From Litorimonas sp051251645 (GTDB lineage Bacteria > Pseudomonadota > Alphaproteobacteria > Caulobacterales > Maricaulaceae): DNA of 64,000 bases. The stretch is from the NCBI GenBank assembly GCA_051251645.1, contig JBPOEY010000001.1:372001-436000 (forward strand). Direction: 5' to 3'. Below, piece by piece: positions 8,218 to 15,606 of this stretch; positions within the stretch are counted from its first letter, which is position 1; the number at the start of each line of letters is the position of its first letter. The notes under the pieces were generated by a model that had not been told where the DNA came from, did not search any database, and saw only the letters and a program-made list of their open reading frames with translations. Position numbers and translations under genes: made by a program.

Positions 8218-8990
8218 GCCCGTCCAGCGGAGGCGTCTACAATAATGACGCCCGTTACAGCTACGGCGCATTGTCACGGCTATCGTCCTTGGAAAATGAC
8301 ATTAGCGGAACAGGGACGGCGGTCGATCAATTGCTCAGCTTTACCTACGCGCCATCCGGTCAAATCCACACGCAGACCAATTCCAACACGATCTACGATC
8401 CCACACCCGCTAACTATGACAATAGTTTCGGCGTCAACGGGCTGAACCAAATCACGGATTGAGACGGGGTGTCGTTCGTCTATGACAGCGGTGGGAACCT
8501 GACCTCCTCGCCGGGACAGAGCTACGCCTATGATTATGCGGATCGGCTGACTTCTGTCACCAATGGCAACGGCACGCATACGCTCGCCTATGACGCGCTC
8601 TCGCGGCTCAGCACAGTGGGCGGTAGTACAAATGACCGATACAGCTATGACGGTCAGGACATGATAGAGCGCCGCAATTCAACCGGCAGCACGCTGGAAG
8701 CGCGCTACATCCACGGCCCCGGATCGGATGAACCGATTGCGCGCTACACCTATAGCAGCCCGACCAGCTACACGCGGACATTCTATTCCGTCGACGTACG
8801 CGGTTCGATTATCGGTCATACACAAGGCGCGGTCTCGACTGCCATCAACAGCTATGATGTTTATGGTCGCCCGGGCGGGTCTAATACAGGGCTGTATCAG
8901 TATACGGGCCAAATCTGGTTAGAGGAACTGCAGCTCTATTACTACAAAGCCCGCATCTATGATCCGAAGATCAGGCGGTTCCTGAATGCC
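8218..8990 (+). repeat. Rhs core segment, copy 3
   Basis: Homologous to 3522-4297. It is almost base-for-base identical to copy 1 up to the position equivalent to about 4228, then diverges at many third positions, like a recombination mosaic. The TGA that splits copy 1 is also present here (8460-8462). Confidence 0.9.
8271..8462 (+). pseudogene. Rhs YD-repeat fragment ending at the conserved stop
   Basis: 63 codons matching the end of the long Rhs part (SFTYAPSGQIHTQTN … GVNGLNQITD) and stopping at TGA. It lacks any export signal or native start and is the upstream flank of orphan copy 3. Confidence 0.7.
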
Positions 8991-9008
8991 GATGACCTGC
9001 CCCCTTAA
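8469..9008 (+). CDS. Orphan Rhs core 3, tip lost
   Basis: 179 residues from the conserved GTG. It repeats the Rhs core (residues 1-174) up to IRRFLNAD and then ends after four foreign codons (DLPP). The DPIGYA…DPSG border and the whole tip are missing. The break coincides with an IS-like terminal motif at 8993, so an insertion or deletion removed the tip. Probably non-functional except as a recombination donor. Confidence 0.7.
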   Translation: MSFVYDSGGNLTSSPGQSYAYDYADRLTSVTNGNGTHTLAYDALSRLSTVGGSTNDRYSYDGQDMIERRNSTGSTLEARYIHGPGSDEPIARYTYSSPTSYTRTFYSVDVRGSIIGHTQGAVSTAINSYDVYGRPGGSNTGLYQYTGQIWLEELQLYYYKARIYDPKIRRFLNADDLPP

Positions 9009-9028
9009 AAGTGATCCATTTTCAAAGT
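8993..9028. mobile_element. Possible IS3-family end remnant
   Basis: TGACCTGCCCCC at 8993-9004 begins exactly where the Rhs reading frame stops matching its homologues, followed by an AT-rich stretch (ttaaaagtgatccatt). Such TGACCTGCCCC ends resemble IS3-family terminal inverted repeats. No transposase or second end is visible, so this would be a solo end left after deletion. The identification is tentative. Confidence 0.35.
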
Positions 9029-9031
9029 TAG

Positions 9032-9340
9032 AGTTTTGGCTATTCTGAGCTTGATGGTGTAGCCCGAAAATATGTACGGTACATAGAATTTGTCGAAGCT
9101 GAAATCTTGCCCGGGCTTAAGGAAGACAAGTCATATTTTTATCGTACGGATGACGTCCGTCTCAAAGCAAAATATGAGGCGAATATGGATCGACTGCGTG
9201 AGTACCGCGCAGAGACCACTCGCTTAACCGCTTGGTCGTCATGTTTGGCAATACGGCTCGAAAAACCTGCAAGTCCGAGTGGAAACTGCACACCTGACCT
9301 GGCCACGTCCGTCTTTGACAACGAAGGCAAAGCGCCATGA
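9032..9340 (+). pseudogene. C-terminal remnant of an unknown gene
   Basis: The frame is open from 9032 (after TAG 9029-9031) to TGA 9338-9340, with no good start codon near the left edge; TTG 9107 gives 77 residues. The product is charged and helical (YVRYIEFVEAEILPG, YEANMDRLREYRAE). Its stop overlaps the ATG of the next gene (ATGA), so it was probably the first gene of the coupled operon at 9337-10751, cut at its 5' end by the event that left the IS-like end. Confidence 0.45.
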
Positions 9341-10110
9341 TCCTCCGTCGCCTGACAAAACACGTCAACGACCAGAACTGGTTCGCCGTCGCGCTCGACT
9401 TTTTTATTGTCGTCGTTGGCATCCTCATCGCATTTCAGATCACCACTTGGAATGAAAACCGTTCAGATGATGCGCGCGCGGAAACCTACTTGGAGCGCCT
9501 CAACAGCGACATCACAACAGACATCATCAATGCCCGGCGTAAACTCGAGTTTTGGTCGCAGGTTTCAGCCTATGGCACGCGGGGTCTTGATTACGCAGAG
9601 ACAGGCCAAGCCAACGGACAATCGGACTGGCAATTGCTGCTCGCCTATTTTCAGGCCAGTCAGGTTGATGAGTTTTTCGTGACCGATACGACCTATCAGG
9701 AGATGAGAAGCGCAGGCGAGTTGTCGCTCATAAAGGGCGAGGCCCTGCGCGAGACGCTTGGAAATTATTATGCCCTCAGCGGCAATGCCGTGTTGACTGA
9801 ACTTCCGCGCTACCGCGAGCACGTGCGCGGAAAAATTCCCATAGGCATGCAGTCTTATATCTGGACCCACTGCTATGACACTGACGCCGTGGGCGAACAG
9901 ACGATGCTGGCCTGTGACGCCTCATTTGACGCCGCAAATGTCAGGCGCATTGTCGAAACTCTCTCCAGCGACGACACCTTGATGGAAGAATTGCGGTATT
10001 GGATATCAACGCTCCAGATTGCGTCGATCATCAGCCAGGACAGCATCAACAGCGCGCAAAAAGCAAGCGCGCTGATAGGTTCAGAACTCGACCGAGGCAC
10101 AATGAAATGA
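9337..10110 (+). CDS. Single-TM membrane-anchored protein, DUF6090-like
   Basis: 257 residues. The N-terminus has the family pattern: MILRRLTKHVNDQNW, one TM helix (FFIVVVGILIAFQIT, about residues 24-41), then TTWNENR and a helical ectodomain with repeated acidic/aromatic motifs (YLERLNSDI, YQEMRSAGEL). It resembles DUF6090-type proteins of unknown function, often found in tandem paralogues. The next gene is a paralogue whose start overlaps this stop (ATGA). Role unknown. Confidence 0.65.
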   Translation: MILRRLTKHVNDQNWFAVALDFFIVVVGILIAFQITTWNENRSDDARAETYLERLNSDITTDIINARRKLEFWSQVSAYGTRGLDYAETGQANGQSDWQLLLAYFQASQVDEFFVTDTTYQEMRSAGELSLIKGEALRETLGNYYALSGNAVLTELPRYREHVRGKIPIGMQSYIWTHCYDTDAVGEQTMLACDASFDAANVRRIVETLSSDDTLMEELRYWISTLQIASIISQDSINSAQKASALIGSELDRGTMK

Positions 10111-10751
10111 TCCTTCGCCGCCTGTCCACCGCCGTTCGCAAACAAGACTGGTTCACCGTCGCTGTGGAAACGCTGATCGTGGTTTTGGGTGTTTTTATTG
10201 GGCTACAGGTCAATAATTGGAATTCTGCGCGCGGCGATCAGCAGCGCGAGAGCCGCTATATGGAGCGGCTGGCGCAGGATTTCGTGAGCATTCAGGACCG
10301 CATTGAGCGCGGCATACAGGCCGATGATAATAGTTCAACCAGCTGTTCGATTGCGCTGCACGCGATAAACATCGCCAATGGCGAGCAGGACGGCCCGCTT
10401 CCCACTGACGAAGTCTTATTTGGCGCAGTGGAATATTGTGGCGACAATATTCGACCGCCGGGCACCTCAGCGACCCTACAAGAAATGATTGCGTCCGGCG
10501 CGTTTGCACGTTTGAGCAATGAACGCCTTCGAACCCTGCTATATGAATTCGATCAGAGCGTTGAGATGTTTGATGGATCTTATGAAGCCTCCATGCGACG
10601 CGCCTTCGATGTGGAAGATGGGGTCTTATACGATATCTGGCGGTTTGAAGTTCATCCAGTCGACGGGGATTCGGACGAGACACTCAAATCAATTAGCTGG
10701 GATCGCGAGCGCGTTTTTAAGGATCGTCGCGTACGTATTGCGGCACTATGA
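10107..10751 (+). CDS. Paralogous single-TM protein, frameshifted near its end
   Basis: 214 residues from ATG 10107; the frame is open further upstream, but the ATGA junction and the match to the paralogue's start (MILRRLSTAVRKQDWFTVAVETLIVVLG) fix the start. It has one TM helix at about residues 18-36 and then the same ectodomain architecture (YMERLAQDF, LQEMIASGAF). After the TGA at 10749-10751 a different frame reads MTYRGVIMGLL … QTLMKRVTT to a stop at 10858, which looks like the native C-terminus. A one-base change has probably truncated it. Confidence 0.6.
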   Translation: MILRRLSTAVRKQDWFTVAVETLIVVLGVFIGLQVNNWNSARGDQQRESRYMERLAQDFVSIQDRIERGIQADDNSSTSCSIALHAINIANGEQDGPLPTDEVLFGAVEYCGDNIRPPGTSATLQEMIASGAFARLSNERLRTLLYEFDQSVEMFDGSYEASMRRAFDVEDGVLYDIWRFEVHPVDGDSDETLKSISWDRERVFKDRRVRIAAL

Positions 10752-10858
10752 AAGTTGTCATGACCTACAGAGGCGTCATCATGGGGCTACTCAACAGATC
10801 AATCTCAACACATCAAGCTCGAGTCTATCAAACCCTGATGAAACGCGTCACAACATAG

Positions 10859-11185
10859 GCGGACGAGAATGACGCCAGCGATCTCTTGTGATTGTAATCA
10901 TCTAAAATTGCGATTGGAAAATTCCCACTTTCCGGAGGAATTCGTCAACACGAATGCTATTGTGGCGTCAACGCTGGAACCGACACTGCGCCAAGTTGAA
11001 TGGTCGTTGTCATTAAACTCCGTGAGGCAGCCTAATAGTGCAATGGCCGCAAGCATGGGCTGCGGCCATTGGTTATTTCATTATGTATGGGGGCAGCGCT
11101 GTTTGGCGAGCCTCTCAAACTGCGATCAATGCGCGCTCAGATGAGTAGCGGATGCACTTTGTTCGATTGTCGTCTCATGCGAAAT
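10859..11185. other. Gene-free stretch with a strong hairpin
   Basis: No credible coding frame. The notable element is a perfect inverted repeat, caatggccgca (11041-11051) and tgcggccattg (11061-11071), with a 9-nt loop, followed by a T-rich run without a full U-tract. It lies between the plus-strand membrane-protein pair and the minus-strand host-attachment gene and could serve as a bidirectional terminator. Confidence 0.5.
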
Positions 11186-11587
11186 TTACTTCATAGCCGA
11201 GGTAATCGACCGTTCAATATCATCTATGGGCGAGTTGATCAGCGTTTTGTCGAGTTCCAAAATCATTTTAGATAGGACTTCTTTGTGTAGAAGCGGTCGT
11301 ATCTCTCCTAATGAGTCGGGATCTGCGGCGAGGACAAGATGGTTATAGCTCCCCTTATGCGCGAGCGCATAGAGGCGCTCGGCGACTTGTTTCGAGAAGG
11401 TCGCTTCCATCGATTCTTTATCAGATTGCTCAGCCGGCGACTTTCCTGACGGGCCTTCGTCAGCAAGGTTTTGCGGCTTCCAATGACCGTCGGCTTTTAA
11501 GCTGGCGCCTTTTACCCGAAAGAGTTTAGCTTCTTCTCCCGTCGTGACAACGACAAGTGTGTTTTGGGGAAGGTTGAAATCTGACAT
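11186..11587 (-). CDS. Host-attachment-type protein
   Basis: 133 residues with the features of the 'required for attachment to host cells' family (Host_attach, related to the eRF1/baeRF fold): N-terminal LVVVTTGEEAKLFRV, a central region with a FSKQVAERLYALAH helix, LVLAADPDSLGEIRPLL, and the C-terminal helix bearing LDKTLINSPIDDIERSI. Length is slightly short for the family. The gene stands alone. The molecular role of this family is not established. Confidence 0.8.
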   Translation of the reverse strand: MSDFNLPQNTLVVVTTGEEAKLFRVKGASLKADGHWKPQNLADEGPSGKSPAEQSDKESMEATFSKQVAERLYALAHKGSYNHLVLAADPDSLGEIRPLLHKEVLSKMILELDKTLINSPIDDIERSITSAMK

Positions 11588-11683
11588 GGGAAAACTCCGA
11601 ACGTTAAATATGGGGGTGCGCCAAACTTACGCCTGAACACGCTCGAAGTTTCCAAATGTCTTTGTGGATCACAGGCGGGTTTT

Positions 11684-11968
11684 ATCCGTGACAATACTCA
11701 CGGGCGTGTCCGCCTCGGCATGATGGCCTATCTGGCCAATGCCGAAGCCGCGTCTTTCACTAAATTGAAAATAGCCTTGAACGTGACGCAGGGTAACTTG
11801 TCGATCCAAATGCGTAAATTGGAAGAGGCTGGATATATCCAGATCAATAAGGCTATCGTGGGCTGCAAACCGCTCACGACGATTTGAATGACGGCTGCGA
11901 GGCGGACCACTTTTTCAGCCTCTATCGACAGTTTATCCGGTGTTCGGTGCGGCGCCCTAAAAGGATAG
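11684..11968 (+). pseudogene. Winged-helix regulator, inactivated by a nonsense mutation
   Basis: The frame reads as a winged-helix transcription factor of the ArsR/MarR-like type (GRVRLGMMAYLANAEAASF, NVTQGNLSIQMRKLEEAGY, KAIVGCKPLTTI). It is interrupted by TGA (11885-11887) where a basic residue is expected; a CGA-to-TGA transition explains it. The same frame then continues with the expected MTAARRTTFSASIDSL tail to TAG 11968. No start codon is evident upstream, so the 5' end is also damaged. Confidence 0.6.
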
Positions 11969-12078
11969 AGTTGGAAATGTTCGTGCTGAGCACGGTCGCA
12001 TGCGTCGGTAGGTTATTGCCCGCGGAAAAGTGGGGCGCATTAAGCAATACGGCTGCCCAAATGACTATGCATGAAAGA

Positions 12079-12104
12079 TGTTGTATTAATACATATTGTT
12101 GTAT
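12079..12104 (+). promoter_or_regulatory. Putative operator/promoter of the XRE regulator
   Basis: A perfect 12-bp palindrome TGTATTAATACA (12082-12093) lies 23 bp before the ATG at 12117, inside an AT-rich tract. TGTTGTAT occurs twice, at 12079 and 12097, 18 bp apart. This is the layout of an autoregulated HTH promoter, with TATTAAT usable as a -10 element. Confidence 0.45.
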
Positions 12105-12116
12105 ATGTATAACATT

Positions 12117-12365
12117 ATGGTATTTAACCGTGTCAAAATTCTTCGTGTCGAGAAAGGTCTTTCCCGCAAGGATTTGGCTGATGCCATCGGGGTAAATTTT
12201 CAAACGATCGGCTATTTGGAGCGAGGGGATTATAACGCATCCTTGGAGCTAGCGTTTAAACTCGCTGATTTTTTTGAATTACCGTTTGAAATGGTATTTA
12301 ATCCCAGGCCGTTCAAATCCCTCGCTGAACAATTGGCCGAGACGCGCGCAGCCGCAAAGGAGTAA
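12117..12365 (+). CDS. XRE/Cro-CI-type small regulator
   Basis: 82 residues from ATG 12117 (ATG 12105 in the same frame is an alternative). One helix-turn-helix: FNRVKILRVEKGLSRKDLAD, AIGVNFQTIGYLERGDY, followed by the ALAFK…LFELP-type helix and FEMVFNPRPF. This is the compact YozG-like family that is usually paired with a small membrane protein, as here (3 bp to the next ATG). Probably represses its own operon through the palindrome upstream. Confidence 0.85.
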   Translation: MVFNRVKILRVEKGLSRKDLADAIGVNFQTIGYLERGDYNASLELAFKLADFFELPFEMVFNPRPFKSLAEQLAETRAAAKE

Positions 12366-12368
12366 GTT

Positions 12369-12935
12369 ATGAATATCAGAAAACTCAATGTAGATTTTCG
12401 TCCTAACACACTGTCAGATACAAGTTTGCAGAAGCTAAAGTGGTGCGCAACAATCGCCGTGATAGGCTTTCCGATTATGGTGCAGCTCTTAGGCGCGATG
12501 ATATTGTTCTCCGATCAATACGTATCGCTCATGTCCCCCCTTGTTTTGTGTCTATACGCTGGGGTCATGTTGATGGTCATTCTATGCGGACTGTACGCCA
12601 TAACAAATCGTGTATTTTTGAGGTTTTCGGGTGCAAATTCGGGCTTGGAAGAATGGGAAGCAAAGACACAAAGTGACGCCTATTCATTTGCTTATCGTAT
12701 CATCATAAAGGGTGTTCTGATCGCGTTTTTTATCGTTTCAATTTTAGGGGCGTTACAAGTGTTGAATTTGACAGGTCTAATGAATTTCAACCTCAATGAA
12801 TCTATTGTGTTGAATGTTCCGGGGATGGCCGCACTTACGATCATGCTGACGTATATTATACTATTATTGCCGACTCTCTACATAGCGTGGACTTTGAAGC
12901 CGCTGAACGCTGATGAGTATGATCTAGCGTCGTAG
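12369..12935 (+). CDS. Four-TM membrane protein paired with the XRE regulator
   Basis: 188 residues, four hydrophobic segments (about 25-48, 56-78, 112-135 and 150-175), short loops and an acidic tail. It starts 3 bp after the regulator and must be co-transcribed. The arrangement matches known two-gene modules of an XRE regulator plus a DUF2975-like membrane protein, but I cannot confirm the family from sequence alone. Function unknown. Confidence 0.65.
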   Translation: MNIRKLNVDFRPNTLSDTSLQKLKWCATIAVIGFPIMVQLLGAMILFSDQYVSLMSPLVLCLYAGVMLMVILCGLYAITNRVFLRFSGANSGLEEWEAKTQSDAYSFAYRIIIKGVLIAFFIVSILGALQVLNLTGLMNFNLNESIVLNVPGMAALTIMLTYIILLLPTLYIAWTLKPLNADEYDLAS

Positions 12936-12948
12936 AGGGAGATAGATT

Positions 12949-13941
12949 TTGAGATATACGCGAATTGCGGGCGTTGTAATGGCGTTTGCCTTGTCCGCTT
13001 GCTCCACGGCTGAGACCCTATCTTCACAATCCAAAGGCAGTTTATCTGACCGAGGTTGGGACCTTGTGTGGGCGGATGAATTTGACGGGGATGCGTTAGA
13101 CCGGACGAAATGGGCGCCGGAGGTGTCCTGCTGGGGTGGCGGCAATAACGAACAGCAATGCTATGTGGATCGGCCCGAGAATGTCAGCGTTGAGGGCGGT
13201 TATTTGTCGTTATACGCGCGTCCGGGGGCGTGGACGGGGCCGGGGGTTCATATGGAACATTCTGATTATCCCGGCGCCTCAAAGACAAAACCTTACACGT
13301 CGGGCAAAGTGCGCACGCGCGATCTCGCGTCGTGGCGATATGGTCGGATCGAAGGACGCATGAAATTGCCAACCGGGCAGGGGGCTTGGCCTGCCTTTTG
13401 GATGATGCCTCAATTTTATGTTCATGGCGGTTGGCCGCTGTCCGGTGAGATTGATATTATGGAAGCCGTCAATCTAGGTGCGTCCTGTTTTGATTGCGAC
13501 GATGGTGATGTTGAGAACCGGTCCTCGGGCGCAATCCATTTTGGCAAGCGTCCGCCGAACAACACCCACATTAGCCAACGTCGACCGCTGACGTCTGTCG
13601 CGAGACAGGACGACCTGCCGCGCAATCAATTTCATACATTCGCCGTTGAATGGGGCGAAGGTCGGATGGATTGGTTTGTCGATGGTGAGCGTTTCTGGAC
13701 TGCCAAAGCCGACGATTGGTTCACGGATGCCGTCCGCAAACCGGATAATCCCAATGCGCCATTTGATGAAGAGTTTTACGTGATGCTCAACTTTGCAGTC
13801 GGCGGAAATTGGCCGGAAGGCGACAATGAAAAAGGCGTTGATCCGGCCGCTTTTCCCGCCGCTTTGGTCGTGGATTATGTACGCGTCTATCAATGCGCGT
13901 CCGACCCAGAGACGGGTCGCGCTTGTTTGTTCGATGACTGA
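12949..13941 (+). CDS. GH16-family beta-glucanase-like lipoprotein
   Basis: 330 residues from a TTG start behind a GGGAGA RBS. The lipobox is FALSAC with Cys18, so it is an envelope lipoprotein. The body is a glycoside hydrolase family 16 jelly roll: WDLVWADEFDGDALDRTKW, the substrate-cleft YGRIEGRMKLP, and the catalytic motif GEIDIMEAVN with E167 (nucleophile), D169 and E172 (acid/base). The extra Met in EIDIME is typical of laminarinase-like members, so beta-1,3-glucan (laminarin) is the probable substrate, fitting a marine bacterium. No carbohydrate-binding module is present. Confidence 0.9.
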   Translation: MRYTRIAGVVMAFALSACSTAETLSSQSKGSLSDRGWDLVWADEFDGDALDRTKWAPEVSCWGGGNNEQQCYVDRPENVSVEGGYLSLYARPGAWTGPGVHMEHSDYPGASKTKPYTSGKVRTRDLASWRYGRIEGRMKLPTGQGAWPAFWMMPQFYVHGGWPLSGEIDIMEAVNLGASCFDCDDGDVENRSSGAIHFGKRPPNNTHISQRRPLTSVARQDDLPRNQFHTFAVEWGEGRMDWFVDGERFWTAKADDWFTDAVRKPDNPNAPFDEEFYVMLNFAVGGNWPEGDNEKGVDPAAFPAALVVDYVRVYQCASDPETGRACLFDD

Positions 13942-13947
13942 CGTCAC

Positions 13948-15153
13948 ATGAAAGTTCTCATCGCAGGTGGCGGTATTGGCGGGCTTACCGCAGCGCTTGC
14001 CTGCGCGCATTTCGGGCATGAAGTTGTGGTGCTGGAGCAAGCATCCGTCTTGGGCGAAGTCGGCGCTGGCATTCAAATCCCGCCCAATGCGATGAAAGTC
14101 TTCTGCGCGCTGGGTATCGCGGACAGAATCGCGCGGGATACGGTGCAGCCGACCGCGATTGAGATTAAGATGGGGCGAAGCGGACGGTCCGTGTTCTCCG
14201 TGCCTTTGTTGGACGATGCAGGGGTTGACCTTGCCGCGCGCCTGTGGGGGGCGCGCTACCTTCATATTCACCGCGCTGACTATATATCCGCTTTGTGGGA
14301 CACGCTCCGCGATAAGCCTGCGATCACTTTGAAATTGGGAGCCGCTGTCGCCGCGATCGATCAGGCGGCTCGCGCGGTGACTGTCACGCTCTCAGACGGG
14401 ACGCAGCATCGTGGAGACTTACTCATTGGCGCGGACGGGCTTCACTCAGTTGTGCGGACGTGGATGCACGGCCCAGACCGCCCGACGTTCACAGGGAATA
14501 TTGCGTGGCGCGCGGTTGTGCCCGTCGAGGCTTTGGGATCTGAGGCCCCTAAAGCGACGGCCTGTGCGTGGATGGGGGCGGGGCAGCATGCGGTGACGTA
14601 TCAATTGCGCGGGGGAAGGATGGCGAACTTTGTCGGTGTCGTTGAGCAGACCGAGCCTATCGCTGAAGGATGGTCTGCGCGTGGTATGAAAGCGGATGCG
14701 CTCGTTGATTTCGCGGGCTGGCACCCGACAATTACGACGCTGATCAAGGCCGCACCAGAGGACGCGCTGTTCCGCTGGGCCCTTTATGATCGCGCGCCAC
14801 TGCCGCATTGGACGCAAGGTCGCGTGACCCTGTTAGGGGATGCGGCACATCCGATGTTGCCGTTTCTGGCACAAGGTGCGGCGATGGCGGTCGAAGATGC
14901 CTGGGTGCTCGCCGAGGCGATCACGAAGGCAAAGGATTTAGACGCTGGGCTTAGGACCTATCAGGCCGCGCGTTTGCCGCGGACATCGCGTGTGCAAGCG
15001 GGATCACGCGATAATGCCAAGACGTTCCACAAGCGCACGACTCTGTCGCAACTCGCGACTTATGGGCCGATGTGGTTTGCCGGAACGGTGGCGCCGTCGA
15101 TCATTCGACAGCGTCTAACTTGGCTTTACGGTGAGGACGTGACGCAGACCTAA
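13948..15153 (+). CDS. FAD-dependent aromatic-ring monooxygenase
   Basis: 401 residues. Rossmann FAD motif G-G-G-I-G-G (residues 7-12) with the acidic strand end VVVLEQA, a GADGLHSVVR motif in the middle, and the second FAD motif LLGDAAHPMLPFLAQG (D298). This is the p-hydroxybenzoate/salicylate hydroxylase class, which uses NAD(P)H and O2 to hydroxylate aromatics; the exact substrate is unclear. It begins 6 bp after the GH16 gene and its end overlaps the convergent membrane gene by 4 bp. Confidence 0.88.
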   Translation: MKVLIAGGGIGGLTAALACAHFGHEVVVLEQASVLGEVGAGIQIPPNAMKVFCALGIADRIARDTVQPTAIEIKMGRSGRSVFSVPLLDDAGVDLAARLWGARYLHIHRADYISALWDTLRDKPAITLKLGAAVAAIDQAARAVTVTLSDGTQHRGDLLIGADGLHSVVRTWMHGPDRPTFTGNIAWRAVVPVEALGSEAPKATACAWMGAGQHAVTYQLRGGRMANFVGVVEQTEPIAEGWSARGMKADALVDFAGWHPTITTLIKAAPEDALFRWALYDRAPLPHWTQGRVTLLGDAAHPMLPFLAQGAAMAVEDAWVLAEAITKAKDLDAGLRTYQAARLPRTSRVQAGSRDNAKTFHKRTTLSQLATYGPMWFAGTVAPSIIRQRLTWLYGEDVTQT

Positions 15154-15527
15154 GCGGGTTTGCTACGCATCGCGAAGATCATCAGTGCGCACATGACGAC
15201 TTCAATCGCGATGGGTTGAAACGCGCCCTCAGCGAATCCGTTCGAGATAGCGTAAATAATGCGGAAGATCCCGGTAATCCCGAACAGCGCAATCGGGGCC
15301 CAGAGCCAGCTGCGTTTACCCAAAAGCAATGCGGCGGCAACGCCAATGAAGAACGTTCCGAAATAGGCGACAAAATCGGACCGCACACTGGCCTCACCGA
15401 CGGGCCCGGTGCCTGCGATACCGCCTAACATATTCGTCAATTGATCGGGCATAAAGATAGCGAGAACGGTCATATATAGACCGAGCAGGAACGGTGGAAT
15501 GAGTGCGAGTTTAGCGGCTTTGGACAT
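15150..15527 (-). CDS. Four-TM membrane protein, DUF4345-like
   Basis: 125 residues with four hydrophobic helices (about 7-27, 50-68, 73-92 and 100-120) and short Gly-rich loops (LGGIAGTGPVGEASVRSDF). The R-S-D-F and TGIFRIIYAI spacing resembles DUF4345-type small membrane proteins. No function is known. Convergent with the FAD monooxygenase. Confidence 0.6.
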   Translation of the reverse strand: MSKAAKLALIPPFLLGLYMTVLAIFMPDQLTNMLGGIAGTGPVGEASVRSDFVAYFGTFFIGVAAALLLGKRSWLWAPIALFGITGIFRIIYAISNGFAEGAFQPIAIEVVMCALMIFAMRSKPA

Positions 15528-15606
15528 GGATTTCCCCTGAATTTAGGGCCTGTTTAGCGTCGACCCCGAGACGCCATTGCCACTCTAAGGCGCCTTCGTC
15601 TAGAAA

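Noticed and set aside
11884..12195. 103-residue plus-strand ORF
   Set aside because: It overlaps the winged-helix pseudogene and the XRE promoter in another frame, is Cys/Met-rich and lacks any family pattern.
13474..14271. 265-residue minus-strand ORF
   Set aside because: It overlaps the GH16 catalytic region and the FAD monooxygenase start, both unmistakable on the plus strand.
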